This document shows positions 42,559 through 50,193 of a stretch of DNA of 64,000 bases, piece by piece (positions within the stretch are counted from its first letter, which is position 1; every line of letters begins with the position of its first letter). Origin of the DNA: Candidatus Blastococcus massiliensis AP3. Lineage in GTDB: Bacteria; Actinomycetota; Actinomycetes; Mycobacteriales; Geodermatophilaceae. The stretch covers positions 959,367-1,023,366 of the forward strand of contig NZ_HG931174.1 in NCBI RefSeq assembly GCF_000582785.1, read 5' to 3'. The translations under genes were made by a program, and so were the position numbers. The notes under the pieces are model-generated. The model had not been told where the DNA came from, did no database searches, and saw only the letters and a list, made by a program, of their open reading frames with translations.

Positions 42559-43818
42559 TCAGCGCGGCAGGACCTGGATGACGTTGCGCCCCGCGTCCCA
42601 CCGGATGGAGCCGTGCTCGAAGTCGCTCTGCCGGCCGCCGGGCACCGAGTACTCGCCGCTGACGGGGTAGCCCAGCGGGCCGGCCTCCCAGCCCTGCTGC
42701 GCCCACGTGGCCCGGATCGCGCCGTACACCTCGTGCGCGCCGGTCGACGGCGACCAGTAGATCGACGCCCCGTCCGGACGGGCGAAGTGGTTGTAGCGGC
42801 CCCTGCCGTCGGGCGTCGGCAGCTCACCGGTCACGGGATAGCTGAGCGGCCCCAGCTCCCAGCCGAGCGCGCCCCAGTGCGCCCGGATCGCGCCGTAGAC
42901 CTCGTGCGCTCCGGTCCACGGGTGCCAGTAGATCGAGCCGCCGCCGGATCCGGCGAAGTGGCTCATCCGCCCCCAGCGGTCCGGCGTCGGGAGCTCACCG
43001 GTCACCGGGAAGCCGAGGGGCCCCAGCTCCCAGCCGGTCTGGGCCCAGCGGGTCCGGATCAGGCCGTAGACCTCGTGCGCGCCGGTCGAGGGCGACCAGT
43101 AGATCGACGCGCCGTCGACGCGGTCGTAGTGCTGCATCCAGCCGCGGTTGCCCGGCGTCGGCGACTCCCAGGTGACCGGCCCGCCCATCGGCCCGCGCTC
43201 CTGGCCGAGCTCCTGGTACCGGCGCTCGATGGAGCTCCATCCGACGCCGACGCCGAAGTTCCGGGCCACCTGCGCCCGCTCGGCGATGAGCGGCCACATG
43301 TTCGACCGGCAGCCCTGGAGGCTGATCGACTGCTGCTGCATGGTGGCGGCGAGGCGGCCCGGCGTCCCGCAGTTCGAGTGCCCGAGCCCGAGCCAGTGGC
43401 CGACCTCGTGGGTGATGACGTACTGCTGGTACAGGGGCACGCCGTGCGGCCAGCTGGGCGTCGCGGTGCGCCAGCGGTCGTCGTTGACGTAGACGTTGCG
43501 GCCCACGCGGCAGCTGTAGAAGGCGTCGCACCCGGGCTGGCCACCGACCACGGCCGGGGCGGCCAGGATCAGGGTGAAGTCCCCGCCGGAGGGCACCTGC
43601 TGGAAGGCGAGCGAGCCGCCGAGGCTCCACCCGCGGTAGTCGTTGAGGGTGGCGGTCGCCACCGCGGCGAAGTGCCCGGGGTCGCCGTGCACGGCGCCCT
43701 GCGTCGTCACCGAGTAGGTGATGACCCGCTCGGCGGCCGAGGCCGACGGCGCGTGCGGCAGCAGGACGGCGCCGACCGCCATCAGCGCCACCAGCAGAGC
43801 GCGCCGCATCCGGGTCAT
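42559..43818 (-). CDS. Secreted DUF3152 metalloprotease-like protein with LGFP repeats
   Basis: This 419-residue protein has a signal peptide (cleavage after SASA near residue 28) and a DUF3152 domain (about 30-185) whose zinc-protease motif HEVGHWLGLGH is intact near residue 136. Four LGFP repeats fill about 200-400; each contains a pattern like WELGPLGFPVTGE and GSIYWSP-GAHEVYG. LGFP repeats occur in proteins thought to contact the cell wall. The start is the ATG at 43818, 6 bp after GAGGAG. A wall-associated protease is inferred from the domains; activity is not shown. Confidence 0.85.
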   Translation of the reverse strand: MTRMRRALLVALMAVGAVLLPHAPSASAAERVITYSVTTQGAVHGDPGHFAAVATATLNDYRGWSLGGSLAFQQVPSGGDFTLILAAPAVVGGQPGCDAFYSCRVGRNVYVNDDRWRTATPSWPHGVPLYQQYVITHEVGHWLGLGHSNCGTPGRLAATMQQQSISLQGCRSNMWPLIAERAQVARNFGVGVGWSSIERRYQELGQERGPMGGPVTWESPTPGNRGWMQHYDRVDGASIYWSPSTGAHEVYGLIRTRWAQTGWELGPLGFPVTGELPTPDRWGRMSHFAGSGGGSIYWHPWTGAHEVYGAIRAHWGALGWELGPLSYPVTGELPTPDGRGRYNHFARPDGASIYWSPSTGAHEVYGAIRATWAQQGWEAGPLGYPVSGEYSVPGGRQSDFEHGSIRWDAGRNVIQVLPR

Positions 43819-44033
43819 CCGGGGCTCCTCTCCGCCGCTGGGATGCCACCGGCCCCCTCCGGGGGACGGCCCACCGGACGACGGGGCGCCCGGCGTTGTC
43901 GCGGCACGCTAGCCGCGAACGGCGTCCGCGCGTAACCCGTCGGCGAGGTCCGACACGCAGAACGTCCGGCCACCGTCCTTCCGCGGTCGACTCGGCGCCT
44001 ACCGTGCCGGGGACGCGAGGGGGAGGTACCGGC

Positions 44034-45788
44034 ATGCCCGGACGACGGCGACGCAGCGCGACGAGCAGTCGGAGCAGCAGCGGCACGACGACACGGACGC
44101 GCTCGGCCGCGACGCGCAAGCGGGCCGCATCCACGCCGAGCAAGGCGCCCGCCGAGCTGCCCGTCGCGGGGCCGGGGGAGCGCGTGTGGGTGCTGGCCGT
44201 GCCGTTCCGGGCCCCGGCGCCCGGCGCGGTGTGGCACCCCGGCCTGCAGGCGCACGTGTGGGTGGGCGCGGCCCTCCCTCACGAGCTGGCGCCGTACGAC
44301 CCGCCGGCCTACAGCCTCGAACGGTTCCTCGAGGACGAGCTCAACGCCACGCCGCGCCCGCTGCCGGCCACCCCGGCGCTGGTGCCCCGCGAGCCGCAGG
44401 AGACCGGCGCGGGGGTGGTGGCCGCGCACGCCGCCGCCGGAGGCCGGGTCTTCCTGCTCGGCGACGACCCGGGAGTGGGCAAGACGGGGACGGCGATCCT
44501 CGCGGTGCACGAGATCGCGGCGCAGCGCCCGGTCCGCACCGTGCTCGTCATCGCCGACCGGCCGGCCGCCATCACCATCCCCCACTGGGCGCGGTCCATC
44601 GCCGGGTTCGGCGACGGCGGCCTGCGCTGGTGCGTGACCACGTGGGACCGGCTGGGCAAGGTGGGCAAGCTGCGGTTCGACGTCGTCGTCGCCGACGAGG
44701 CGCACATGGTCCGGCACACCACCACCCAGCGCTGGAAGCACTGGAAGGCCGTCTCCGGCGCCGCGCGGGTGAAGGACACCCCGTACGTCCTGGCCACGAC
44801 GGCGACGCCGGCGCACACCCCGCTCGAGCTGCCCTACCTGGCGCCGGAGTTCGCCGCCCGGCACGGAGAGTCGATCAAGGAGTGGGGCGACCTGCCCAAG
44901 GCGCTGGAGCGGCACGGGTTCCACGTGGAACGTGGTCGCTACGGCTGGCAGTGGACCGAGGACCCTGACGCCCGCCGGACCGACCTGGCCCGGCTGCAGT
45001 CCTGGCTGGCCGACGCCGATCCGCCCGCGACGCTGCACCGCCCGGCGCCCTGGGGGCCGGTGTCGGTGACCGGCACGCCGGTGCTGCTCACGCCCGCCGA
45101 GCGCGCGTCCTACGAGGCGGAGTGGTCGGAGTTCCGGGCGGAGATGCAGCTGGCCCGGCGGGGTCGCCAGACCGCCCGCGGGCGGGCGGCGCTGCTGCGG
45201 TTCCGGCAGAAGGCCGGGCTGATCCGGGTGCAGGCGACCGTCGACTGGGTGAAGGCCCAGGTGGAGGCCGAGCGCCAGGTCGCCGTGTCGGTCGAGTTCG
45301 TGGAGACCGCCGCCGACCCGATCCGCGAGGCACTGCTGGACGCCGGCATCCCGGTGGCGGGCATCTACGGTCGCGACCGGTTTGGCCGTGATCTTGGCGA
45401 CCCAGAGGCGGAGCGGCTGCGCTTCCAGCGGGGCGAGGCGATGGTCTGCGTGTTCACCGTGACGGCGTCGATCAGCCTGCACGCCGGCGAGCTGCTGCCG
45501 GACGGGGCGCACGCCTCGGAGCTCCCGCGGGTCGGGCTGTTCCACCAGCCGCGGTTCTCCGGCATCCAGGCCCGGCAGGTCACCGGGCGCACGCACCGGG
45601 ACGGGAAGACCTCGCCGTGGCGGATCGCGTTCGCGGCGGACACCGTCGAGGAGCAGGTGGCGAAGGTGATGGTGGAGCGGCTGGCGGTCAGCGGCTCGAC
45701 CGCCGGTGCGGACACGTCGGCGCTGCAGGAGATCGCCGAACTCCTCGACGCCGACTGGCTGCCGGGGGCCGCGCTCACCGGGGACTGA
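44034..45788 (+). CDS. SF2 helicase-like ATPase with basic Ser/Thr-rich N-terminus
   Basis: This 584-residue protein begins with about 40 Ser, Thr and Arg residues. It then has Walker A LLGDDPGVGKTGTA near 140-153, DEAH-box VVADEAHMVRH near 218, motif III TATPAH near 256 and a motif VI-like QARQVTGRTHRDGK near 511, so both RecA-like halves are present. It resembles SNF2/phage-type SF2 helicases but is compact and lacks recognisable accessory domains. The start is the ATG at 44034 behind GGGGGAGG. A parS-like palindrome lies within it at 44918. It is one of two rightward genes in a leftward neighbourhood. The role is unknown; DNA repair, defence or phage-derived are all possible. Confidence 0.75.
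   Translation: MPGRRRRSATSSRSSSGTTTRTRSAATRKRAASTPSKAPAELPVAGPGERVWVLAVPFRAPAPGAVWHPGLQAHVWVGAALPHELAPYDPPAYSLERFLEDELNATPRPLPATPALVPREPQETGAGVVAAHAAAGGRVFLLGDDPGVGKTGTAILAVHEIAAQRPVRTVLVIADRPAAITIPHWARSIAGFGDGGLRWCVTTWDRLGKVGKLRFDVVVADEAHMVRHTTTQRWKHWKAVSGAARVKDTPYVLATTATPAHTPLELPYLAPEFAARHGESIKEWGDLPKALERHGFHVERGRYGWQWTEDPDARRTDLARLQSWLADADPPATLHRPAPWGPVSVTGTPVLLTPAERASYEAEWSEFRAEMQLARRGRQTARGRAALLRFRQKAGLIRVQATVDWVKAQVEAERQVAVSVEFVETAADPIREALLDAGIPVAGIYGRDRFGRDLGDPEAERLRFQRGEAMVCVFTVTASISLHAGELLPDGAHASELPRVGLFHQPRFSGIQARQVTGRTHRDGKTSPWRIAFAADTVEEQVAKVMVERLAVSGSTAGADTSALQEIAELLDADWLPGAALTGD
44918..44931. other. parS-like palindrome GTTCCACGTGGAAC
   Basis: This perfect 14-bp palindrome lies inside the helicase gene and is identical to the centre of the palindrome at 29656-29689. 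It differs from the bacterial parS core GTTTCACGTGAAAC by one symmetrical base pair. It may be a ParB-binding site; the nearby dnaB-rpsF block suggests closeness to oriC. Confidence 0.45.
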
Positions 45789-45849
45789 GCTCGCCGCTTC
45801 TCCAGTCGAGCTGCTCCCACGGAGCTTCGCGTGCGGGCACCATCAGCGC

Positions 45850-46731
45850 GTGACGGAGTTCCCGACCCCCTGGGCGCGGCGGGCGATCGAGCACGTGGCC
45901 GCGTCGTCGTCGGGGCCTCCGCTCGACCGGACGCTGCGGGTGACCCTCAACTTCCACCCGGACCGGCCGCACGGCGACGGGACCGTGCTCGCGCGACTGG
46001 CGCGCGACGGCGTCTACCGGTCCCAGTTCGAGACCGGCACCAGCAACGGGGGTCTCACGGCGCACCCCGGCGGCGCCCGCTGGGCCTGGGAACAGCGCAT
46101 CTTCGGCCACGCCTACGACGACGCCCCGGCGGCGGAACGCCCGAAGTACGGCGCCCTCGATCACCGCCGGCGCCCGCTGGGAGGAGCTCCGCGCTTCGGC
46201 TCCGCGCACCTGCGCCTGACCGCGCCCGTGCTCGACCGCACCACGTTCTGCTTCCCCGACTCGGTGTTCGACCCGACCGCGGTGGCGACGGCCCAGCGGT
46301 TCGGCCTGTTCGACCTGGTCGCCGCCTTCGACGCCCGCCCGCTCACCGACGAGCTCGAGGCCACCGAGGGTGGGCTGCTCGACGACTACGTGGAGGCACA
46401 CGTCCACGGCCCGGTCGCACTGGCCACGGACGTGGAGGCGCTCGTGCTCGACCCGAGTTTCCGCGACTCCCTCGTCGAGCGGCAGGCCAGTGCCCTCGGC
46501 GGCCCCGTGGAGTGGCACGAGGGGCGCTGGCTGACCGTCGACGCCCTCGCCGGGCACCCGGCGTTCCGCGGGCCGCGCACGGTCGAGGTCGGCCGCAGGA
46601 TCGCCGTCGACGACGCCCTGGACGCTGCGGTGATCGGGCAAGCGGCGCAGGAGCGTGTCGAGGACCCGCAGGACCTCAAGCGCGTCTGGCACTGCGTCGC
46701 CCGGTTCGGGACGGCGATCAGCGGGCGCTGA
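45850..46731 (+). CDS. DUF3626 domain-containing protein
   Basis: This 293-residue soluble protein matches the DUF3626 family as I know it: LRVTLNFHPDRPHGDGTVLA near residues 26-45, YRSQFETGTSNGGLTAHPGG near 54, PKYGALD near 97, FGSAHLRLTAPVLDRTTFCF near 116, and LVLDPSFRDSL near 200. The function of the family is not established. The Arg, the FETGTSNGG strand and the tyrosine block are reminiscent of ADP-ribosyltransferases, but that is only a resemblance. The start is the GTG at 45850, 61 bp after the helicase gene. Its last 14 bp overlap the end of the convergent dehydrogenase gene. Confidence 0.75.
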   Translation: MTEFPTPWARRAIEHVAASSSGPPLDRTLRVTLNFHPDRPHGDGTVLARLARDGVYRSQFETGTSNGGLTAHPGGARWAWEQRIFGHAYDDAPAAERPKYGALDHRRRPLGGAPRFGSAHLRLTAPVLDRTTFCFPDSVFDPTAVATAQRFGLFDLVAAFDARPLTDELEATEGGLLDDYVEAHVHGPVALATDVEALVLDPSFRDSLVERQASALGGPVEWHEGRWLTVDALAGHPAFRGPRTVEVGRRIAVDDALDAAVIGQAAQERVEDPQDLKRVWHCVARFGTAISGR

Positions 46732-47749
46732 CGGTTCCCGGCAGCAGCGCTGCCCGCCCCAGCACCCGACCGGCCCGCAGGTCCTCGAGCGCCTTCGCGG
46801 CCTCCTCCAGCGGGTACTCGACGAGCGTGGTGCGCAGCACGCCGCTCGCCGCCAGGTCCAGCGCCGCGACCAGCTCGGACCGCCGGTTGCCGACCGACGT
46901 GAGGATCCGCTGCTCGGGTACGACGAGCGCCAGCGGCGTGATCTCCACGGTGTCGAAGCTGTAGCCGACGTACACCAGCGTGCCGCGCTTGCCGAGCGCG
47001 GCGAGTGCGGCCTCGCCAGTCTCCCTCGTCCCGACCAGCTCGAACACGACGTCGGCACCGTCTCCGCCGGTGGCCTCGCGGATCGCGGCGGCCACGTCGC
47101 CGCGCGTGGCATCCACCGTCGCCACCGCCCCTAGTTCGCGCGCCAGCGCCAACCGCTCGGGGTTGCGGGCCACGGCGATCGGCCTTGCCCCTGCCTCCCG
47201 CAGCACCTGCACCATCGCCAGGCCGACCCCGCCGGTCCCGTAGACGACGGCGGACGCCCCGGGCCGCACCCCCGCCACGTCGACCGCGTGCAGCGCCGTC
47301 GTGGCGCTGCAGCACAGGACAGCGGCGGTCGCCAGGTCGAGTCCCTCGGGCACCGGCACGACGGCGGACGCCGGCACCACGATCCGGTCGGCGAATCCGC
47401 CGTCGTTGACGAACGCGAGGAAGCCCAGCGGCTCGTCGCACAGGTGGTCGTCGCCGGCCAGGCACGAGCGGCAGCGGTGGCAGGCGTGCAGATAGTGCAC
47501 GGCGACGCGGTCCCCCACTGCCACGCCCTCCACCTCGGCGCCCGTCTCGGCGACCACTCCCGCGACCTCGTGGCCGAGCGTGAGCGGCGTGGTCGCGGGA
47601 GCCAGCACCCCGTCGAGGAAGTGCAGCTCGGTGCCGCACACGCCTGCCGCGGCGACGTCGATCAGCACGTCACCCGGCCCGGGGCGCGGGTCGTCGATCT
47701 CGTCGACGACCAGTGGCCTGCCCTGCCCGTGGAATCGGACCGCACGCAT
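46718..47749 (-). CDS. Zinc-binding alcohol dehydrogenase family protein under TPP riboswitch control
   Basis: This 343-residue medium-chain dehydrogenase has catalytic zinc ligands in GVCGTELHFLDG (Cys near 38) and LTLGHEVAGVV (His-Glu near 60). The structural zinc Cys set is in CHRCRSCLAGDDHLC near 90-104, and the Rossmann motif GTGGVGLAMVQVL lies near 165. All zinc ligands are present, so it should be active as an NAD(P)-dependent alcohol or polyol dehydrogenase. The substrate is unknown. The start is the ATG at 47749; longer starts would run into the riboswitch. The TPP riboswitch directly upstream suggests a role in thiamine metabolism, or with an intermediate or salvage product of it. 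No thi gene is nearby. Confidence 0.88.
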   Translation of the reverse strand: MRAVRFHGQGRPLVVDEIDDPRPGPGDVLIDVAAAGVCGTELHFLDGVLAPATTPLTLGHEVAGVVAETGAEVEGVAVGDRVAVHYLHACHRCRSCLAGDDHLCDEPLGFLAFVNDGGFADRIVVPASAVVPVPEGLDLATAAVLCCSATTALHAVDVAGVRPGASAVVYGTGGVGLAMVQVLREAGARPIAVARNPERLALARELGAVATVDATRGDVAAAIREATGGDGADVVFELVGTRETGEAALAALGKRGTLVYVGYSFDTVEITPLALVVPEQRILTSVGNRRSELVAALDLAASGVLRTTLVEYPLEEAAKALEDLRAGRVLGRAALLPGTVSAR

Positions 47750-47751
47750 CT

Positions 47752-47855
47752 CCTGCTGCCTCCCTACGCCGGCATGACCCGGACAGGTTCGAACGGTCGG
47801 CGGCCGCAGCCGTCCTCTCAGCCCATTGCGATGGGCTCCCGCGGTACAGGCGCAC
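47752..47855 (-). promoter_or_regulatory. TPP (THI-element) riboswitch upstream of the zinc dehydrogenase gene
   Basis: Read leftward, the leader contains CGCGGGAGCCC, a small hairpin, then GGGCTGAGAGG (CTGAGA at 47821-47816). A variable GC arm follows, then ACCTGTCCGGGTCATGCCGG and CGTAGGGAGG (47788-47759). These are the pyrimidine- and diphosphate-sensing blocks of the thiamine diphosphate aptamer in the correct order and spacing. The aptamer ends about 10 bp before the ATG, and its last stem contains the GGGAGG that would serve as the ribosome-binding site, so control is probably at translation. Confidence 0.93.
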
Positions 47856-47939
47856 ACGCTATCGGGTAGGCGCCGAGCACCTCCGAGCGGCCCGGAGGTG
47901 TCCGGGACCGCCGCTGGTCGACGGGCCGCCCGACGGTGT

Positions 47940-49487
47940 TCAGGCCCGGGTGCCGTTCCCGGCGGGGGCGTCCCCGGTGCCCTTTCCGTCGGTGGAGATC
48001 GGCACGCGGGCGACGTCGCCCTCCCCCGGACCGCCTCCCAGCCTGCGCAGCAGCGCCGCGACGTCGATGCCGGTCAGGTCACCGGACAGCTGCAGCCCCT
48101 GCGCGACGTTGGAGGCGACCGACTTCCCGAGCGAGCCGGCGCCGTCGGTGGAGATGACGGTCATCTTCTCGACCGCGGACAGCGGCGCGGCGGCCGCGCC
48201 GACGACGTCGGGCAGCACCTTGACCAGCATCTCCAGGATCGCCGCCTCGCCGTACTTGGCGAAGGCGTCCGAGCGGGCGTCCATGGACTCCGCCTCGGCC
48301 TGACCGCGGGCCAGGATCGCCGCCGCCTCGGCGGCACCCTCGCGCTCGACGGCGTCGGCGATCGCCTCGCGGCGCAGCTTCTCGGCCTCACCGCGCTTGG
48401 CGCCCTCGATCGCCTCGGCCTCCGCCAGCGCCGACCGGCGGGCCCGCTCGCCCTCACCGGAGAGCTTGGCCTGCTCGGCGGCGGCCTGGGCGGCGGCGAT
48501 CGTCGCCTGCCGCTGCGCCTCGGCGGTGAGGATCGCCGAGTTCTTCCGGCCCTCCGCCTCCTGCTCGACCTTGTAGCGCTCGGCGTCCGCGGGACGGCGG
48601 ACCTGGGTGTCCAGCTGGCGCTCGGTGAGCGCCGCGGTCCGCTCGGCCACCTTCTCCTGCTCCATGAGGATCGCCTGGTCCTGGGCGGCCTGGGCCAGCG
48701 GACCGGCGGCCGCGGCCCGGGCCTTGGCCGCATCGGTCTCGGCGGTGATCTCGGCCTGCTTGAGCGCCAGCTGCCGCTGGGAGATCGCGATCGCCTCGTC
48801 GGCCAGGAGCTGCTCCTGCTGGGAGGCCTGCCGGGCCCGCGCCTCGGCGATGCTCGCCTCCTTGAGCACGCGCGCGGCCTCGGGCCGCCCGAGGTCGGCC
48901 AGGTAGGAGCCCTCGGCCTGGATGTCCTGCAGCTGGAAGGTGTCCAGCACCAGCCCCTGGCCCGTGAGCGACGACTCTGCCTCCTCGGCGACGGCGGAGG
49001 CGAACGCGGCGCGGTCGCGGATGATCTCCTCGATCGTCAGCCGGCCGACGATGGAACGCAGCGCGCCGGCGAGCACCTCCGAGGTGAAGGTGTCGATGCC
49101 CTGCTGCTGGTTGAGGAAGCGCTGGGCCGCGGCGCGGATCGAGCTCTCCGTGCCGCCGACCTTGACGATCGCCACGCCCTCGAGGTCGCACTTGACGCCC
49201 TGCTTGGACACCGCGCCGCGGATGCCGACCGGGATCCGCCGGCTGGAGAGGTCCATCGTGTGCAGCTTCTGGACGACGGGCAGCACGAAGACGCTGGCGC
49301 CCATGACGACCTTCTGACCGGAGCTGTCCCGCGACACCACACCCGACGGGTCGGTGACCTGCCGCCCCTGCCGGCCGGTCACGAGGAACGCCTGGTTCGG
49401 CCCCGCCACCTTGATCCGGGACAGGACGAGCAGGACCAGCAGGATCACGAGGACGGCGATGCCGCCGATCGCATAGAGCAGCGTCAT
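47940..49487 (-). CDS. floT: Flotillin/SPFH domain membrane scaffold protein
   Basis: This 515-residue protein has an N-terminal membrane hairpin (IGGIAVLVILLVLLVLS, residues 7-23) and an SPFH domain to about residue 200, with RIPVGIRGAVSKQGVKCDLEG. A long Ala/Glu-rich coiled coil (about 200-430, AEAEAI-like repeats) and a C-terminal assembly region follow. This is the layout of FloT/YuaG flotillins, which organise membrane microdomains. The start is the ATG at 49487, overlapping the stop of the NfeD-like gene by 4 bp. The flotillin-NfeD pair is a conserved arrangement. Confidence 0.9.
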   Translation of the reverse strand: MTLLYAIGGIAVLVILLVLLVLSRIKVAGPNQAFLVTGRQGRQVTDPSGVVSRDSSGQKVVMGASVFVLPVVQKLHTMDLSSRRIPVGIRGAVSKQGVKCDLEGVAIVKVGGTESSIRAAAQRFLNQQQGIDTFTSEVLAGALRSIVGRLTIEEIIRDRAAFASAVAEEAESSLTGQGLVLDTFQLQDIQAEGSYLADLGRPEAARVLKEASIAEARARQASQQEQLLADEAIAISQRQLALKQAEITAETDAAKARAAAAGPLAQAAQDQAILMEQEKVAERTAALTERQLDTQVRRPADAERYKVEQEAEGRKNSAILTAEAQRQATIAAAQAAAEQAKLSGEGERARRSALAEAEAIEGAKRGEAEKLRREAIADAVEREGAAEAAAILARGQAEAESMDARSDAFAKYGEAAILEMLVKVLPDVVGAAAAPLSAVEKMTVISTDGAGSLGKSVASNVAQGLQLSGDLTGIDVAALLRRLGGGPGEGDVARVPISTDGKGTGDAPAGNGTRA

Positions 49488-50041
49488 GACGCGGTGCCTC
49501 CGGGCAGGGGGTGGGGCGGGTTCTCGGCGGTCGAGACGACCTCGACCGCGGTGTCGCTGAGGGCCTCGACGACGTACACGGGCGTGCCGGGGGGCAGCGG
49601 CAGGTCGCTGCGAGCGGCGAACTTCAGGGGCTGACCGGCGACGGCCAGCCGGACCTCGCCGAACCCGCCGCCGGGCACCGAGGAGACGACGACGCCCTGG
49701 GCGCCGACGAGGTGCTCGCGGGTGAGCGTCTCCTGCGTCGGCATGTCCCTGAGCGCCCGGGACATCCGGACGGCGCCCCAGGCCAAGGGAACGGCGACGG
49801 CGAGGCCGACGGCGACCGCGAGCAGCGCGGTGGCCGTGTCCGGCAGGTCGTCGGGGAGCAGGCTCACCGCCCCGGCACCGCCGAAGCCGACGCCGCCGAT
49901 CAGCGCGGCGATCGCCGGCAGCGAGAAGGGCCCGTCGGCGTCGACGTCGCCGATGGCCAGGTCGCCGAGCTCGCCGACGAAGAGCGAGAGCAGGAGCACG
50001 ACCAGCCCGAGGGCGCCGATGGCCAGGAAGACCGCTGCCAC
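49484..50041 (-). CDS. NfeD-like membrane protein
   Basis: This 185-residue protein has a first membrane segment at residues 4-22, two more near 40-55 and 70-92, and a C-terminal OB-fold-like domain (LVGAQGVVVSSVPGGGFGEVRL near 115-136, PPGTPVYVVEALSDTAVEV near the end). This fits short NfeD proteins that partner flotillins. No protease domain is attached. The start is the GTG at 50041, 9 bp after GGAGG. It is the first gene of the two-gene operon with the flotillin. Confidence 0.82.
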   Translation of the reverse strand: MAAVFLAIGALGLVVLLLSLFVGELGDLAIGDVDADGPFSLPAIAALIGGVGFGGAGAVSLLPDDLPDTATALLAVAVGLAVAVPLAWGAVRMSRALRDMPTQETLTREHLVGAQGVVVSSVPGGGFGEVRLAVAGQPLKFAARSDLPLPPGTPVYVVEALSDTAVEVVSTAENPPHPLPGGTAS

Positions 50042-50193
50042 TGCGTGGGTCCTCCTCGTCGGCCGTGGGGCCGCAGCCTCCCAGGTGCGCGGCGGCGCTG
50101 GCAACGCCGTCCCCCGGCCGGGTGCGTGGGGAGCCGCTGGTCAGCGGCGCAGGGCGCGATCCCGCCCGCTCCCGGAGCCGGGACAATGGCGGG

